64,000 bases of DNA from Halobellus inordinatus (lineage in GTDB: Archaea > Halobacteriota > Halobacteria > Halobacteriales > Haloferacaceae), in the NCBI RefSeq assembly GCF_024464655.1, contig NZ_JANHAV010000011.1, positions 1 to 64,000 of the forward strand, in the 5' to 3' direction. The notes beneath the pieces were generated by a model. It worked only from the letters and a program-made list of their open reading frames with translations, made no database searches and was not told the origin of the DNA. The position numbers and the translations under genes were made by a program. Each line of letters begins with the position of its first letter. Positions within the stretch are counted from its first letter, which is position 1. Of the stretch, positions 49,589-57,759 are shown in pieces.

Positions 49589-50731
49589 CTATGTGGTCAC
49601 GTCTCCGGATTCGCCGGGGGCTTCGTCAGCCGTACGGCGTTCGGACGTCGCAGTCCCCCCGGCGACAGCGGGACGGTCGGCCGCTGGTGTTACCGTCACC
49701 TCGCGCTTGGGATATGGGATCTCTATGCCGGCATCGTTCAGCGCCTTGTAGAGCGACCGGTTGAGTTCGTGTTGGGCACGTCGTCGCCGCGTCGGGCCGT
49801 TAACCCAGCAGAGCAGTTCGTACTGGAGCGCGGAGTCGCCGAACGATCGGAAGCGGGCGCGGGGCTTCGGCGAGTCGAGGACGAGAGATTCAGCGGCAGC
49901 AACGTCGACGGCGAGCTCCTCGAAGGCGTCGATGTCGGTTCCGTAGGCGACACCGATCGGAACCCGGACGCGACGGCGGCGCTGGGGTGCCGATTCGTTC
50001 GTCACTTTCGCGGCGTTGAGCGTGGCGTTGGGCACGGTGACCATCACTTCGTCGCGAGTGAGAAGCGTCGTCGATCGCACGCCGACCTTGACGACCGTCC
50101 CCGCGGTGCCGTCGTCGAGGACGATGTAATCGCCGATCTTGTAGGTGTCGTCGAAGTACAGCGCGATGCCGCCGAAGAAGTTCGCGACCGTGTCTTTCGC
50201 CGCGAACCCGACGGCGATACCGGCGACGCCCGCCGCGCCCAGCAGCGGCGTGATCTCGATCCCCCAGAGCCACAGCAGCGTGCCGGCGCTCCCCAGCAGG
50301 ACCGACAGCGTCCAGACGTTCGAGAAGACGGGGGCGAAGTCGAATCGGCCGCCCTCCTCGTTGACGGCGGCGACGAGTCGGTTCACCACTTCGTTGGCGG
50401 CGTAGGCCCAGACGAGAACGATGACCGAAAGCGAAGGCTTTCCGAAGGCCACATCGAGCGTCTGGGCATCCAGGAGTACCGACGAACGCACCGCGGGGAC
50501 CTGCGTGAGTACGTACACTCCAACGAGCGCCGCGGTGATGACCAGTGGGGCCCGTAGCGAGGAAATGACGATGTTGTCGTACTCGGTGCTGGTGTTCGAG
50601 ACGTAGCGCCTGGCGATGCGGAGGATGACGAACTCCATCACGATGGCGCTCGCGAACGAGAGGACGAGCACGAGGGCCGTCGCTTCGATCGCAGAGAGCC
50701 CCTCGAACAGTTTCACCAGCGGCGAAAGCAT
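49589..50731 (-). CDS. MscS-family mechanosensitive channel
   Basis: Small-conductance mechanosensitive channel, 380 residues. Three to four N-terminal helices lead into the pore-lining helix and beta domain. The signature is visible as GAAGVAGIAVGFAAKDTVANFFGGIALYFDDTYKIGDYIVLDDGTAGTVVKVGVRSTTLLTRDEVMVTVPNATLNAAKVTN. Such channels release solutes during hypo-osmotic shock, a constant risk for a halophile. The C-terminal tail is disordered. ATG 50731 gives the usual N-terminus. Confidence 0.95.
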   Translation of the reverse strand: MLSPLVKLFEGLSAIEATALVLVLSFASAIVMEFVILRIARRYVSNTSTEYDNIVISSLRAPLVITAALVGVYVLTQVPAVRSSVLLDAQTLDVAFGKPSLSVIVLVWAYAANEVVNRLVAAVNEEGGRFDFAPVFSNVWTLSVLLGSAGTLLWLWGIEITPLLGAAGVAGIAVGFAAKDTVANFFGGIALYFDDTYKIGDYIVLDDGTAGTVVKVGVRSTTLLTRDEVMVTVPNATLNAAKVTNESAPQRRRRVRVPIGVAYGTDIDAFEELAVDVAAAESLVLDSPKPRARFRSFGDSALQYELLCWVNGPTRRRRAQHELNRSLYKALNDAGIEIPYPKREVTVTPAADRPAVAGGTATSERRTADEAPGESGDVTT

Positions 50732-50745
50732 ACGGAACCGACGCG

Positions 50746-51099
50746 ATGGGGTGGGATAACCATTTCTGCGCTGTGCATCGGACGCCCTCTGCCGCTGGAG
50801 AGGTGGGTACCGCGGTGACGTTCGACAACCAACAGAACCGGGCGTCCGACCCCCAAGTCGTCGTCAGAAACGCGACGGGCGGGACCGTCATCGATCGGAC
50901 GACGACCATCGACAGCAGGACCTCCGGCCGATCGAGATATCCGGTCGATACCGAAGGTGAGTACCCCGTGACCGTCCAGGGGCGCGACCGATTCGAGACG
51001 ACAGTGCAGTGGAACACCGAGGAGTGTGAAACGCTCCAGATCCAAGTGCGGATGGCCCCCGACGGCGTGAACGCGGCGAGCCGTTGTGCAGAGAACTGA
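50746..51099 (+). pseudogene. Beta-rich secreted-protein fragment, possibly 5'-truncated
   Basis: Frame of 117 codons that reads as coding from about residue 22 on: AVTFDNQQNRASDPQVVVRNATGGTVIDRTTT and GEYPVTVQGRDRFETTVQW look like an Ig-like or cupredoxin-type beta domain of a haloarchaeal surface lipoprotein. The first 20 residues (MGWDNHFCAVHRTPSAAGE) do not look like a signal or domain start, and no lipobox exists. It may be the remaining C-terminal part of a larger gene, or start at a downstream GTG. Its TGA stop is followed by a degenerate family A element (A7) in the same one-base overlap as intact genes. Confidence 0.5.
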
Positions 51100-51174
51100 T
51101 CGTGGTTATCGTACCCCTGCATCGATTCTCGCCGAACAGGATGGCAAGCATCGATGCGGACTTCCGATACTCAT
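51099..51174 (+). repeat. Family A palindromic element, degenerate copy A7
   Basis: About 76 bp. Left arm ATCGTGGTTATCGTA is close to ATAGGGGTTATCGTA. Inner stem GCATCGAT/ATCGATGC is a third stem sequence, with TTCTCGCCG kept inside. Right arm is GGACTTCCGATACTCAT. It starts on the A of a TGA stop (51097-51099) and its last bases (AT) are also the first of family B copy B1. Confidence 0.65.
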
Positions 51175-51253
51175 ACTGTCGGACAGCAGTTCGTGAATGA
51201 TGTTGGCACCCACGGGGTGCCGATGATTTTCACACAGTTCTGTCCGACAGTAT
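51173..51253 (+). repeat. Family B palindromic element, copy B1
   Basis: 81 bp with perfect 14-bp ends ATACTGTCGGACAG/CTGTCCGACAGTAT and a central hairpin GGCACCC-ACG-GGGTGCC. The intermediate parts are CAGTTCGTGAATGATGTT and GATGATTTTCACACAG. It shares two bases with repeat A7. Confidence 0.88.
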
Positions 51254-51255
51254 CA

Positions 51256-51375
51256 CTATGAGCCGACTGTCAGGTCCGTGGGGGTCGCTTCCGCGAACGA
51301 AGCAGCGCGCCCGTCGGCAGTATCAAACGCCAGTGCGTCCCACGCTATCGACGTGCTCCTGTACCGACACACAAC
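51256..51375 (-). pseudogene. Possible 3' remnant of an unknown gene
   Basis: On the minus strand a short frame ends AWDALAFDTADGRAASFAEA...TVGS followed by TAG. It has haloarchaeal protein composition (many A, D, T, E) but is interrupted upstream by a stop and has no start codon. Its end lies 2 nt from repeat B1. This may be the decayed 3' end of a lost gene; it matches nothing I recognise. Confidence 0.28.
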
Positions 51376-51943
51376 TTAGCTCAATTATTTCTTGTACTTT
51401 GGAGTGGCTATTCGCAAAACAAGTAATTATTTCCCGTAGGTGGATGATGCTTAAACGGGCACAGTAGAGTGCCCGCCGCAATTCGGTACCCCCCATACCG
51501 GGTCGGGTGGCTGTGGACAGCCTTCGCATCACCTCCTACAGTGCCAAACTGTCCACCACAGCCCCCGACTGCTACCGTCGAACTGCCCGGCCGTTCGCCG
51601 TCGAGAGACCACCGGCGAGCGACTGCTGCGGAGCGAGAGCACCCAGTCGGAAAAGGGAGCGTGACCGTGTGGTTCGTATCGGAGCGAGTCGCGGCGCGCT
51701 CAGGCGTTGCGACGTCCCCGGCCGCGCTGACGGCCAGCGGTGTTGACATACTCGATGGCCGGATCGAACAGAGTGCCGAGAACGAACTCACAGTGGCGAT
51801 TTTAGCGATTGCCAGCACGCCACACCGGCGATTTTCGAGAGAGTCATAAGTGGCATCGGTCCGGTAGTAGCGTTGGCACGGCTTCTCATCCGGTCACACA
51901 GCGTCGAGCGGCCGACTGAGTAGCCGGGCTACACGCGCTCTGG
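51376..51943. other. 568-bp gene-poor, probably decayed region
   Basis: Composition falls to about half AT between 51370 and 51460 (CAACTTAGCTCAATTATTTC, AAGTAATTATTTCCC). Open frames on both strands (for example 51469-51849 plus and 51408-51818 minus) have no recognisable domain, unlikely amino-acid use and no promoter. The only clear structure is a hairpin, listed separately. The region separates the A7-B1 repeats from the LUD gene. Confidence 0.45.
51456..51475. other. Intergenic hairpin
   Basis: CGGGCAC and GTGCCCG form a perfect 7-bp stem with loop AGTAGA, just after an AT-rich stretch. It has no relation to the inner stems of families A or B that I can see. It may be a structural remnant or a terminator for a lost gene. 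Confidence 0.4.
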
Positions 51944-52600
51944 TCAGTATCCGAGCTGGTCACGGACGAGCACGACCGTCGTGCGTCCGTCTTCGAGTTC
52001 CTGCCGGAAGATCAGTTGCTTTGCGATCGCGGACTCGACGCCGTAGGCCTCCTTGGCGCGCTCGTTTTCGAGGGGGTACGCGACGGATTCGAGCCGGTCG
52101 AGCGCGTCTTCGAGCGTGGGGACGATCTTGTTCACGCCGCTGACGATGACGACGTTGCTCGCGGCGAAGGGATACGCGCCGATTCGACTGCCCGAGCGAT
52201 CCGCGGCGACGAGTTCGCCCGTCTGCGAGATGGCGTTGATACCGCCGAGGAAGTAATCGGCCGTCTGGGACTCCCGGCGAGCGGCCTGTCGCTCGGCGTC
52301 GTCGTCGATGCTCCAGATTTCGTCCGGGAGGCTCTCCCACTCGTGGTCGCCCTCGGTCAGGTACTCGGCGAAGCCGACCTCTTCGAGCGTCGTCGAGTGA
52401 CCGTTCATCACGGACGCGCCCGCCGGGATGTGAGACTGCAGCGTTTCGAGCGCCTCGTCGGCAGAGTCGACGACGGCGACGTCGAACCCGTTGGCTTCGA
52501 GGTTTTCGACCGTCTCCTCGATCGTCTCCTCGTCGGCCTGCTCGTCGAGTGTTGCGTCGATGTCTGCGTCGTCTACGTAGTCAGATTTCTGCTGTGACAT
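51944..52600 (-). CDS. LUD-domain (LutC/YkgG-like) lactate utilization protein
   Basis: Product of 218 residues with the LUD domain (formerly DUF162). ETVENLEANGFDVAVVDSADEALETLQSHIPAGASVMNGHSTTLEEVGF is the NagB/RpiA-like start, and FLGGINAISQTGELVAADRSGSRIGAYPFAASNVVIVSGVNKIVPTLEDALDRL the conserved core (TGELV, GxNK.V). LutC works with the iron-sulfur proteins LutA and LutB in L-lactate oxidation; neither is nearby, so it acts alone or has another role. ATG 52600 precedes an acidic leader. Confidence 0.9.
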   Translation of the reverse strand: MSQQKSDYVDDADIDATLDEQADEETIEETVENLEANGFDVAVVDSADEALETLQSHIPAGASVMNGHSTTLEEVGFAEYLTEGDHEWESLPDEIWSIDDDAERQAARRESQTADYFLGGINAISQTGELVAADRSGSRIGAYPFAASNVVIVSGVNKIVPTLEDALDRLESVAYPLENERAKEAYGVESAIAKQLIFRQELEDGRTTVVLVRDQLGY

Positions 52601-52699
52601 ATGGGTGATCGGTTTCGACGATTTACCCTAGTCACGGGTGTTACTTAACGAATCGCGGACACGAGTGTTAGGTGGTTACGCCCACGTCACTTTCGTTTC

Positions 52700-52780
52700 A
52701 TACAGTCGGACAGAACGAGGTGAAAATCATCGGCACCCACGGGGTGCCAAAATGGTTCACGAACTGCTGTCCGACAGTAT
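52700..52780 (-). repeat. Family B palindromic element, copy B2
   Basis: 81 bp, inverted relative to B1. Read on the minus strand: ATACTGTCGGACAGCAGTTCGTGAA, a central hairpin GGCACCC/GGGTGCC, then GATGATTTTCACC and the end CTGTCCGACTGTAT (one change from B1). It lies 100 bp upstream of the LUD start codon and 27 bp past the stop of the small membrane gene. Confidence 0.88.
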
Positions 52781-52807
52781 CAGTCGTCGGACGGTGCCGT
52801 TCGACGG

Positions 52808-53068
52808 TTACTTCAGAAACTGGACGGAGACCAGCGCCGTCGGGATGAGAATCGGAATCGTCAGGATCGCGCCGCTGATGACGACGAACGGCGCGACGCC
52901 CTGGACGGGGTAGGTGAGCAGATCGACTGCGACCCAGTTCACCACGTTCGCCATTACAGAGTAAGACACGGCGGCAAGTAGCACGATCACGCTGAACGTT
53001 CCAGCCACGACGGTCGCGGCACCGGGCGCCGATTCGTTGCTCGTTTCTGTCTGCTCTTGTACACTCAT
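52808..53068 (-). CDS. Small membrane protein, two hydrophobic helices
   Basis: Product of 86 residues: polar start (MSVQEQTETSNESAPGAA), a first helix (TVVAGTFSVIVLLAAVSYSVMANVV) and a second (FVVISGAILTIPILIPTALVSVQFL), ending LK. The composition is typical of a haloarchaeal membrane protein and the upstream region is AT-rich. No function is recognised. It stands alone between repeat B2 and the LolDE-like transporter. Confidence 0.68.
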   Translation of the reverse strand: MSVQEQTETSNESAPGAATVVAGTFSVIVLLAAVSYSVMANVVNWVAVDLLTYPVQGVAPFVVISGAILTIPILIPTALVSVQFLK

Positions 53069-53242
53069 TTCGTATTAATCACTATTGGTATTGTAATAAC
53101 TGAGCACACTTAAAATGCTTCGTATGCATCTGAGCCCGATTCAGACAGTTATACGGCGCATTTTGAACTACTCACTTCTGGACGTCGGTATCGAGATTGG
53201 GAGAAAGTAACAATATTATCCGGGTTCGACCAACCGTTGTGC
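53069..53242. other. AT-rich intergenic region
   Basis: 174 bp with promoter-like AT patches (CGTATTAATCACTATTGGTATTGTAATAACTG) for the small membrane gene on the minus strand, and an AT-rich part near 53205-53220. No gene or repeat is seen. Confidence 0.4.
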
Positions 53243-54487
53243 TCACTCGTAGCGGAGCGCCTCGATGGGATCGACTTTCGAGGCCCGCCACGCCGGATAG
53301 AGTCCGGCGACGACGCCGACGCCGATCCCGACGATCACGGCGAAGACGACCCACTCGCCCGCGATCGTGAACCCGACCTCGGCGAACCGCGTCGCGCCCC
53401 AGGCGACCACGAGACCGACGGGAACGCCGACGACGGCCCCGACAGTCCCCAGCAAGGCCGACTCCGTGAGGAACAGCTGCATCGTGTCGCGGTTGGTCGC
53501 CCCGACTGCTTTCATAATCCCGATCTCCTTGGTCCGCTCTGTGACCGACACGAGCGTGATATTGGCGATGCCGATCGCTGCGACGACCAGCGAGATCACC
53601 GCGATCCCGGTCACGAAGCGCGTGATCCGATTAATCACTTGCTGGATCGTCTCGACGATGTCGCCGCTGGTCTGCACCTGGATTTCGGTGCCGTCAGAGA
53701 GGAGTTCCGCGGCGTCGGACTCCGTCGTCAGATACGTCTCGGTCGCCTGCTTCACCGACTCGACCGCGTTCGGGTTCGCGACGACGGTCACCTGGGGGTA
53801 AGCCCGGACGTCCGCCCCCACCGAGGGGCTCTCGACCGTCGTCGGGTAGAACGGATCGACCGGCAGGTACACGCGCGGAGTCACCTCGCCGAACCCGGAG
53901 ACGAAGCCCCCGCGCGTCCCCGAGGTGATGCCGACGACCGTGACGTTCCGCGTCTCACCCGTGGCTAGCGTGAGTTGAACCGTCGAGCCGACGGTGACGT
54001 TCCGTTCGAACGCCCTCGCCGCGGCCTCGTTGAGAACGGTCTCGTTGGCTCCGAGTTCGAATGCCTCGCCGCTGACGAGGCTGTCGTCGGTAAATGTCGC
54101 CGGCACCGTCGCGGTCGCTTGCCGCTGGGCGATCGTCTGATCGCCGTACGCCATCGTCGAGACGCCGACGATCCCCTGTGGGATGACGGCCTCGACGCCT
54201 TCCTGTTCGCGGAGGGTCTCGACGTCGATCTCCGTGAACACGGGCTGACCGAAGCCGGAGACGCGACCGGGCGGGCCATCGTCTCCGCTCGCGGGCGTGG
54301 CGAAGACGTTGTTCGCGTTCGTGTCTCCGATGTCGGCGATGACGGCGGCCTGCACGCTCGCGCCGAAGGTCGCGAAGACGACGACGGAAGCGATCCCGAT
54401 CACCATCCCGACGACTGTCAGTCCCGAGCGCAAGCGGTGTGCTCGGATCGATCGCGCCGCAATCCGCAGCGCCTCGCGGAACTCCAT
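53243..54487 (-). CDS. ABC transporter permease, MacB/LolCE type
   Basis: Product of 414 residues with the MacB/FtsX layout. One N-terminal membrane helix (SGLTVVGMVIGIASVVVFATFGAS) is followed by a large extracytoplasmic domain (about residues 50-270) and three C-terminal helices. The end includes TERTKEIGIMKAVGATNRDTMQLFLTESALLGTVGAVVGVPVG, a hallmark of FtsX domains. These mechanotransmission pumps work on lipoproteins, peptides or antibiotics. ATG 54487 begins EFREALRIAARSIRAHRLRSGLT; longer frames upstream overlap the ATPase gene. The ATPase gene ends 2 nt before it. Confidence 0.93.
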   Translation of the reverse strand: MEFREALRIAARSIRAHRLRSGLTVVGMVIGIASVVVFATFGASVQAAVIADIGDTNANNVFATPASGDDGPPGRVSGFGQPVFTEIDVETLREQEGVEAVIPQGIVGVSTMAYGDQTIAQRQATATVPATFTDDSLVSGEAFELGANETVLNEAAARAFERNVTVGSTVQLTLATGETRNVTVVGITSGTRGGFVSGFGEVTPRVYLPVDPFYPTTVESPSVGADVRAYPQVTVVANPNAVESVKQATETYLTTESDAAELLSDGTEIQVQTSGDIVETIQQVINRITRFVTGIAVISLVVAAIGIANITLVSVTERTKEIGIMKAVGATNRDTMQLFLTESALLGTVGAVVGVPVGLVVAWGATRFAEVGFTIAGEWVVFAVIVGIGVGVVAGLYPAWRASKVDPIEALRYE

Positions 54488-54489
54488 CG

Positions 54490-55317
54490 TCAGTTCCGCC
54501 CCCGCCTCGTGTCGCGCGAATCGTCGCCGGACGCCGGCGTCGACGCCGAGTCGGGGACTTCCTCGACGCCCTCGATTCGACCGTCGCGGACGTGGACGAT
54601 CCGTTCGGCGTGTTCGGCGATCCGCCGGGAGTGGCTCACCAGCATAATCGTGTTCCCGCGGTCGTGGATCTCGCCCAGGAGCCGCATAATCTCCGCGCCG
54701 GTTTCGGTGTCGACGTTCCCAGTCGGTTCGTCGGCGAGTAGGATGGACGGCTCGGGCGCGAGCGCCCGGGCGATGGCGACCCGCTGGCGCTGCCCACCGG
54801 AGAGTTCGTTCGGCTTGTGGTCGTACCGCGCGCCGAGGCCCACGTCGTCGAGGACTGTCCGCGCCCGATCGAGCCGGTCGTCCCGGTCCCAACCGTCGAA
54901 GACGAGCGGCAGCGCGACGTTCTCGACGGCGGTGAGACGCGGCATCAGATTGAACGTCTGGAAGATGAATCCGATGTCAGTGCCTCGCTTCTCGGCGCGG
55001 CGGGACTCAGAGACTGCGCCCAGGTCGTCGTCTGCGACGCGAACGCGACCCTCGTCCGCCGTGTCGAGTCCGCCAACGAGGTTGAGAAGCGTCGACTTGC
55101 CGGACCCGCTCGGCCCCATCACTGCAGTGTAGGAGCCAGAATCCAGCGACAGCGACACGTCGTCGAGCGCCGTCACGGTCCCGCCGAGTTGGTACCGTTT
55201 CGTCACGCCCGCTAACTCCACGAGCGGCGTCGGCGCACGCTCGCTTGCTTCCGAGGGGGGTGATTCGTCGGCACCGGCGACCCCAGTGGCCGGCGAATCG
55301 TTCGACACAGGACTCAC
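54490..55317 (-). CDS. ABC transporter ATP-binding protein, LolD/MacB type
   Basis: ATPase partner of the FtsX-type permease, 275 residues from the GTG at 55317. VELAGVTKRYQLGGTVTALDDVSLSLDSGSYTAVMGPSGSGKSTLLNLVGGLD carries the Walker A. FIFQTFNLMPRLTAVENV is the LolD-type Q-loop, LSGGQRQRVAIARALAPEPSILLADEPTGNVD the signature plus Walker B. The N-terminal 40 residues are polar and disordered, and the start is uncertain: an internal GTG four codons later and longer in-frame starts exist. Confidence 0.92.
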   Translation of the reverse strand: MSPVSNDSPATGVAGADESPPSEASERAPTPLVELAGVTKRYQLGGTVTALDDVSLSLDSGSYTAVMGPSGSGKSTLLNLVGGLDTADEGRVRVADDDLGAVSESRRAEKRGTDIGFIFQTFNLMPRLTAVENVALPLVFDGWDRDDRLDRARTVLDDVGLGARYDHKPNELSGGQRQRVAIARALAPEPSILLADEPTGNVDTETGAEIMRLLGEIHDRGNTIMLVSHSRRIAEHAERIVHVRDGRIEGVEEVPDSASTPASGDDSRDTRRGRN

Positions 55318-55455
55318 TACGAGCGGTTGGGTTCGAACGGTGAAAAACTCACGGCTGTCCGCGGTATGGGGGACGCCGTGTCGTCCAATCTGCCGGAACA
55401 GCACATAATGGCGCCGGCCGCAGCGCATTTACAGACGAAGTCCCTATCGCTGATA

Positions 55456-56586
55456 ATGGTGGGAACTGACGGCGAGGACAGAGGCGGCATCGGAATCGGA
55501 GTCGTCCTCGGGGTGGTCGCTCTCTTGGGCGTTGCGACGATAGCCGGGATGGCGGTCACCGACGTCGGTGCGCCTTCCGGAGCGGAGATTCTCGACGACG
55601 CGGAGCAGCGATACGAGAGTGCCGAGACCGTCGTCGGCGCGGCGACCGTAACCGCGACGAACGAGACGGCGACGCGAACGTACGAGGTCTCGTTCACCGT
55701 CGCCGAGGAGAATCGATCTCGCGTGTCGATTTCGAGCGACAATCGGACGGCCGTTCTCGGAACGAACGGCAGCGTCGGCTGGATCCACGACGAGCGAACG
55801 GGCGTGACCCGGATCGTCTCGAATGCGTCGATGCCGGCCGACGGGGCGATGCACGACTCGGACGCGATGCACGGGACGGAGTATGCGCTCAACGAGAGTC
55901 AGAAGCAGGCGTGGCAGGACGCGAGCGAGCGGGCTCGCACCGTAATGTATGATTGGACCGCGGAGAACACGACCGCGACTCGGACGGGCCGTGAGACCGT
56001 GGACGGAACCGACGCCTGGGTCGTCGAAGTGACGTCCGAAAACGAGAGCCGCACGGGTACCGTCACCAACTGGATCGCCGTCGACTCCTCGAAGGTTCTC
56101 AAACAGGAGCTCAGCGGCGAACACGGCACCGTGACGATTACCTACTCCGAGGCGCGGTTCGACATCAGCGTCGCCGACAGCACGTTCCAGCCGCCGAGCG
56201 CGGAACTGCCGGCCGGCGCGGAGATCGACTCCTTCGACGTGCTCCAGAACGCGACCGACGTGACCGTCCCCGAAGTCACCGACTCGGCGTACGAATTCAG
56301 TGAGGGCGCCGTGTTGAACTACGGCGGCGAGACGGCTGTCGCCCGCTACGTGGGTCCCGAGAACGTGACGGTCTTCGCCAGCAACACGGAGACGCTCCCG
56401 TACGCGAGCGGTGACGCGACCGAAACTGAGATCGGTGGCGTGAGCGCGAGCGTGACCGAGATGGACGGCCGAGTCGCGGTGACGTGGGAGACGGACGGCG
56501 GCACGGTCGCCCTCGTGACTGACTCCGACCGCGAGACGGCGATCGAACTCGCGGAGTCGCTCCTCGCACAGACGACCGCCTCCTGA
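55456..56586 (+). CDS. LolA-like secreted/membrane-anchored protein
   Basis: Product of 376 residues from ATG 55456. It has one N-terminal membrane helix (GIGIGVVLGVVALLGVATIAGMAV) and an extracytoplasmic part. The family features are ILDDAEQRYESAETVVGAATVTATNETATRTYEVSFTVAEENRSRV and VDGTDAWVVEVTSEN...TNWIAVDSSKVLKQELSGEHGTVTITYSEARFDISVADSTFQPP. This is the unclosed-beta-barrel LolA/LppX type ('outer membrane lipoprotein-sorting protein' in annotation). A second domain (about 260-376, DUF4367-like) follows. It is divergent from the LolDE-like transporter. Confidence 0.83.
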   Translation: MVGTDGEDRGGIGIGVVLGVVALLGVATIAGMAVTDVGAPSGAEILDDAEQRYESAETVVGAATVTATNETATRTYEVSFTVAEENRSRVSISSDNRTAVLGTNGSVGWIHDERTGVTRIVSNASMPADGAMHDSDAMHGTEYALNESQKQAWQDASERARTVMYDWTAENTTATRTGRETVDGTDAWVVEVTSENESRTGTVTNWIAVDSSKVLKQELSGEHGTVTITYSEARFDISVADSTFQPPSAELPAGAEIDSFDVLQNATDVTVPEVTDSAYEFSEGAVLNYGGETAVARYVGPENVTVFASNTETLPYASGDATETEIGGVSASVTEMDGRVAVTWETDGGTVALVTDSDRETAIELAESLLAQTTAS

Positions 56587-56677
56587 TCCGCGCGCGAATC
56601 GACCCCGCCCCGGCGAGCGCAGCGTCGCTCGCCGGACTCCGCGCCCTTTATCTCGAAGCCGCGGACACGAGGTACGT

Positions 56678-57550
56678 ATGGCATCTGGCGGACGTGAGCG
56701 GACAGCGACGTTTCGGGGACTCCTCGAACTCACCCGTCCCGGCAACGCCGTCGCCGCTGGCGTTCTCACGTTCACCGGTGCGTTCGTCGCCTCGGGGTTC
56801 GGCTCGGGGCCGGTCGCCGTCGTCGCTGCCGTGCTCGCGACCGTCTTCGCGACGGGCGCCGGAAACGCGATCAACGACTACTTCGATCGGGAGATCGACC
56901 GGATCAACCGGCCGGACAGACCGATCCCTCGCGGCGCGGTGTCGCCCCGCGGCGCGCTCGTCTTCAGCGTCGTGTTGTTTCTCGGTGCGGTCGTGGCTGC
57001 ACTCGTGCTCCCGCTGGCGGCGATCGCGATCGCGGTCGCGAATCTCCTTGCGCTGCTCGCGTACACGGAACTGTTCAAGGGGCTTCCGGGCGTCGGCAAC
57101 GTCGTCGTCGCGTACCTGACTGGCTCGACGTTCCTCTTCGGTGCCGCGGCAGTCGGTCGGCTCGGTGATCCGGCGGCACTCGTGTTGTTCGCGCTCGCCG
57201 CGCTGGCGACGCTGACGCGGGAGATCGTCAAGGACGTAGAGGACATCGCAGGCGATAGAGAGGAGGGACTTCGGACGCTCCCCATCGTCGTCGGCGAACC
57301 GACGGCACTCCGAATCGGGGCCGTCGTCTTGCTCGTCGCCGTGGCGGCGAGCGCGCTCCCGTACGTGATGGGTACGTTCGGGCTCGCGTATCTGCTCTTG
57401 GTCGTCCCCGCGGACGGCGTGATGCTCGCCGCGTTGCGGCAGTCCTTCGATCGCCCGTCGATCGCCCAGCAGCGACTGAAGCGGGGAATGTTTCTCGCGA
57501 CTGCGGCGTTCGTCGCCGGCCGAGTGGCTGAGACCGGTCTCGTGTTCTAA
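56678..57550 (+). CDS. Digeranylgeranylglyceryl phosphate synthase (UbiA family)
   Basis: Adds the second geranylgeranyl chain to make archaeal ether lipids. The 290-residue membrane prenyltransferase has the first Mg/diphosphate motif NAINDYFDREIDRINRPDRPIP (NDxxDxxxD) and the second DVEDIAGDREEG (DxxxD). The specificity string TRPGNAVAAGVLTFTGAF at the N-terminus is usual for DGGGPS. About eight helices. ATG 56678 is the family start. It stands alone, codirectional with the LolA-like gene. Confidence 0.93.
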   Translation: MASGGRERTATFRGLLELTRPGNAVAAGVLTFTGAFVASGFGSGPVAVVAAVLATVFATGAGNAINDYFDREIDRINRPDRPIPRGAVSPRGALVFSVVLFLGAVVAALVLPLAAIAIAVANLLALLAYTELFKGLPGVGNVVVAYLTGSTFLFGAAAVGRLGDPAALVLFALAALATLTREIVKDVEDIAGDREEGLRTLPIVVGEPTALRIGAVVLLVAVAASALPYVMGTFGLAYLLLVVPADGVMLAALRQSFDRPSIAQQRLKRGMFLATAAFVAGRVAETGLVF

Positions 57551-57759
57551 AACCCCAACAAACTAGCGCTACCTCCTGATAGTCTGGTGTACAGCGCCGG
57601 TTCATTCGGACGGCGATTGCCGTACCGCACACCGGAGCAATCAAAAAGAATATTATCTGCACCCGATATGGTCTACTCGTCTAATGACTCCCGGCGAGTC
57701 GATCCATCGGACGATCAACACCTTCCTTGTAGCTAGCGGCTCGACGCCGAGGAGATCAG

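Noticed and set aside
51469..51849. Plus-strand frame of 126 codons in the decayed region
   Set aside because: No promoter, no domain and unlikely composition (many Pro, Arg, Ser); an equally long frame runs on the other strand.
55444..56874. Minus-strand open frame of 476 codons over the LolA-like gene
   Set aside because: Arginine-rich shadow; the plus-strand frame has a membrane helix and a recognisable LolA-like domain.
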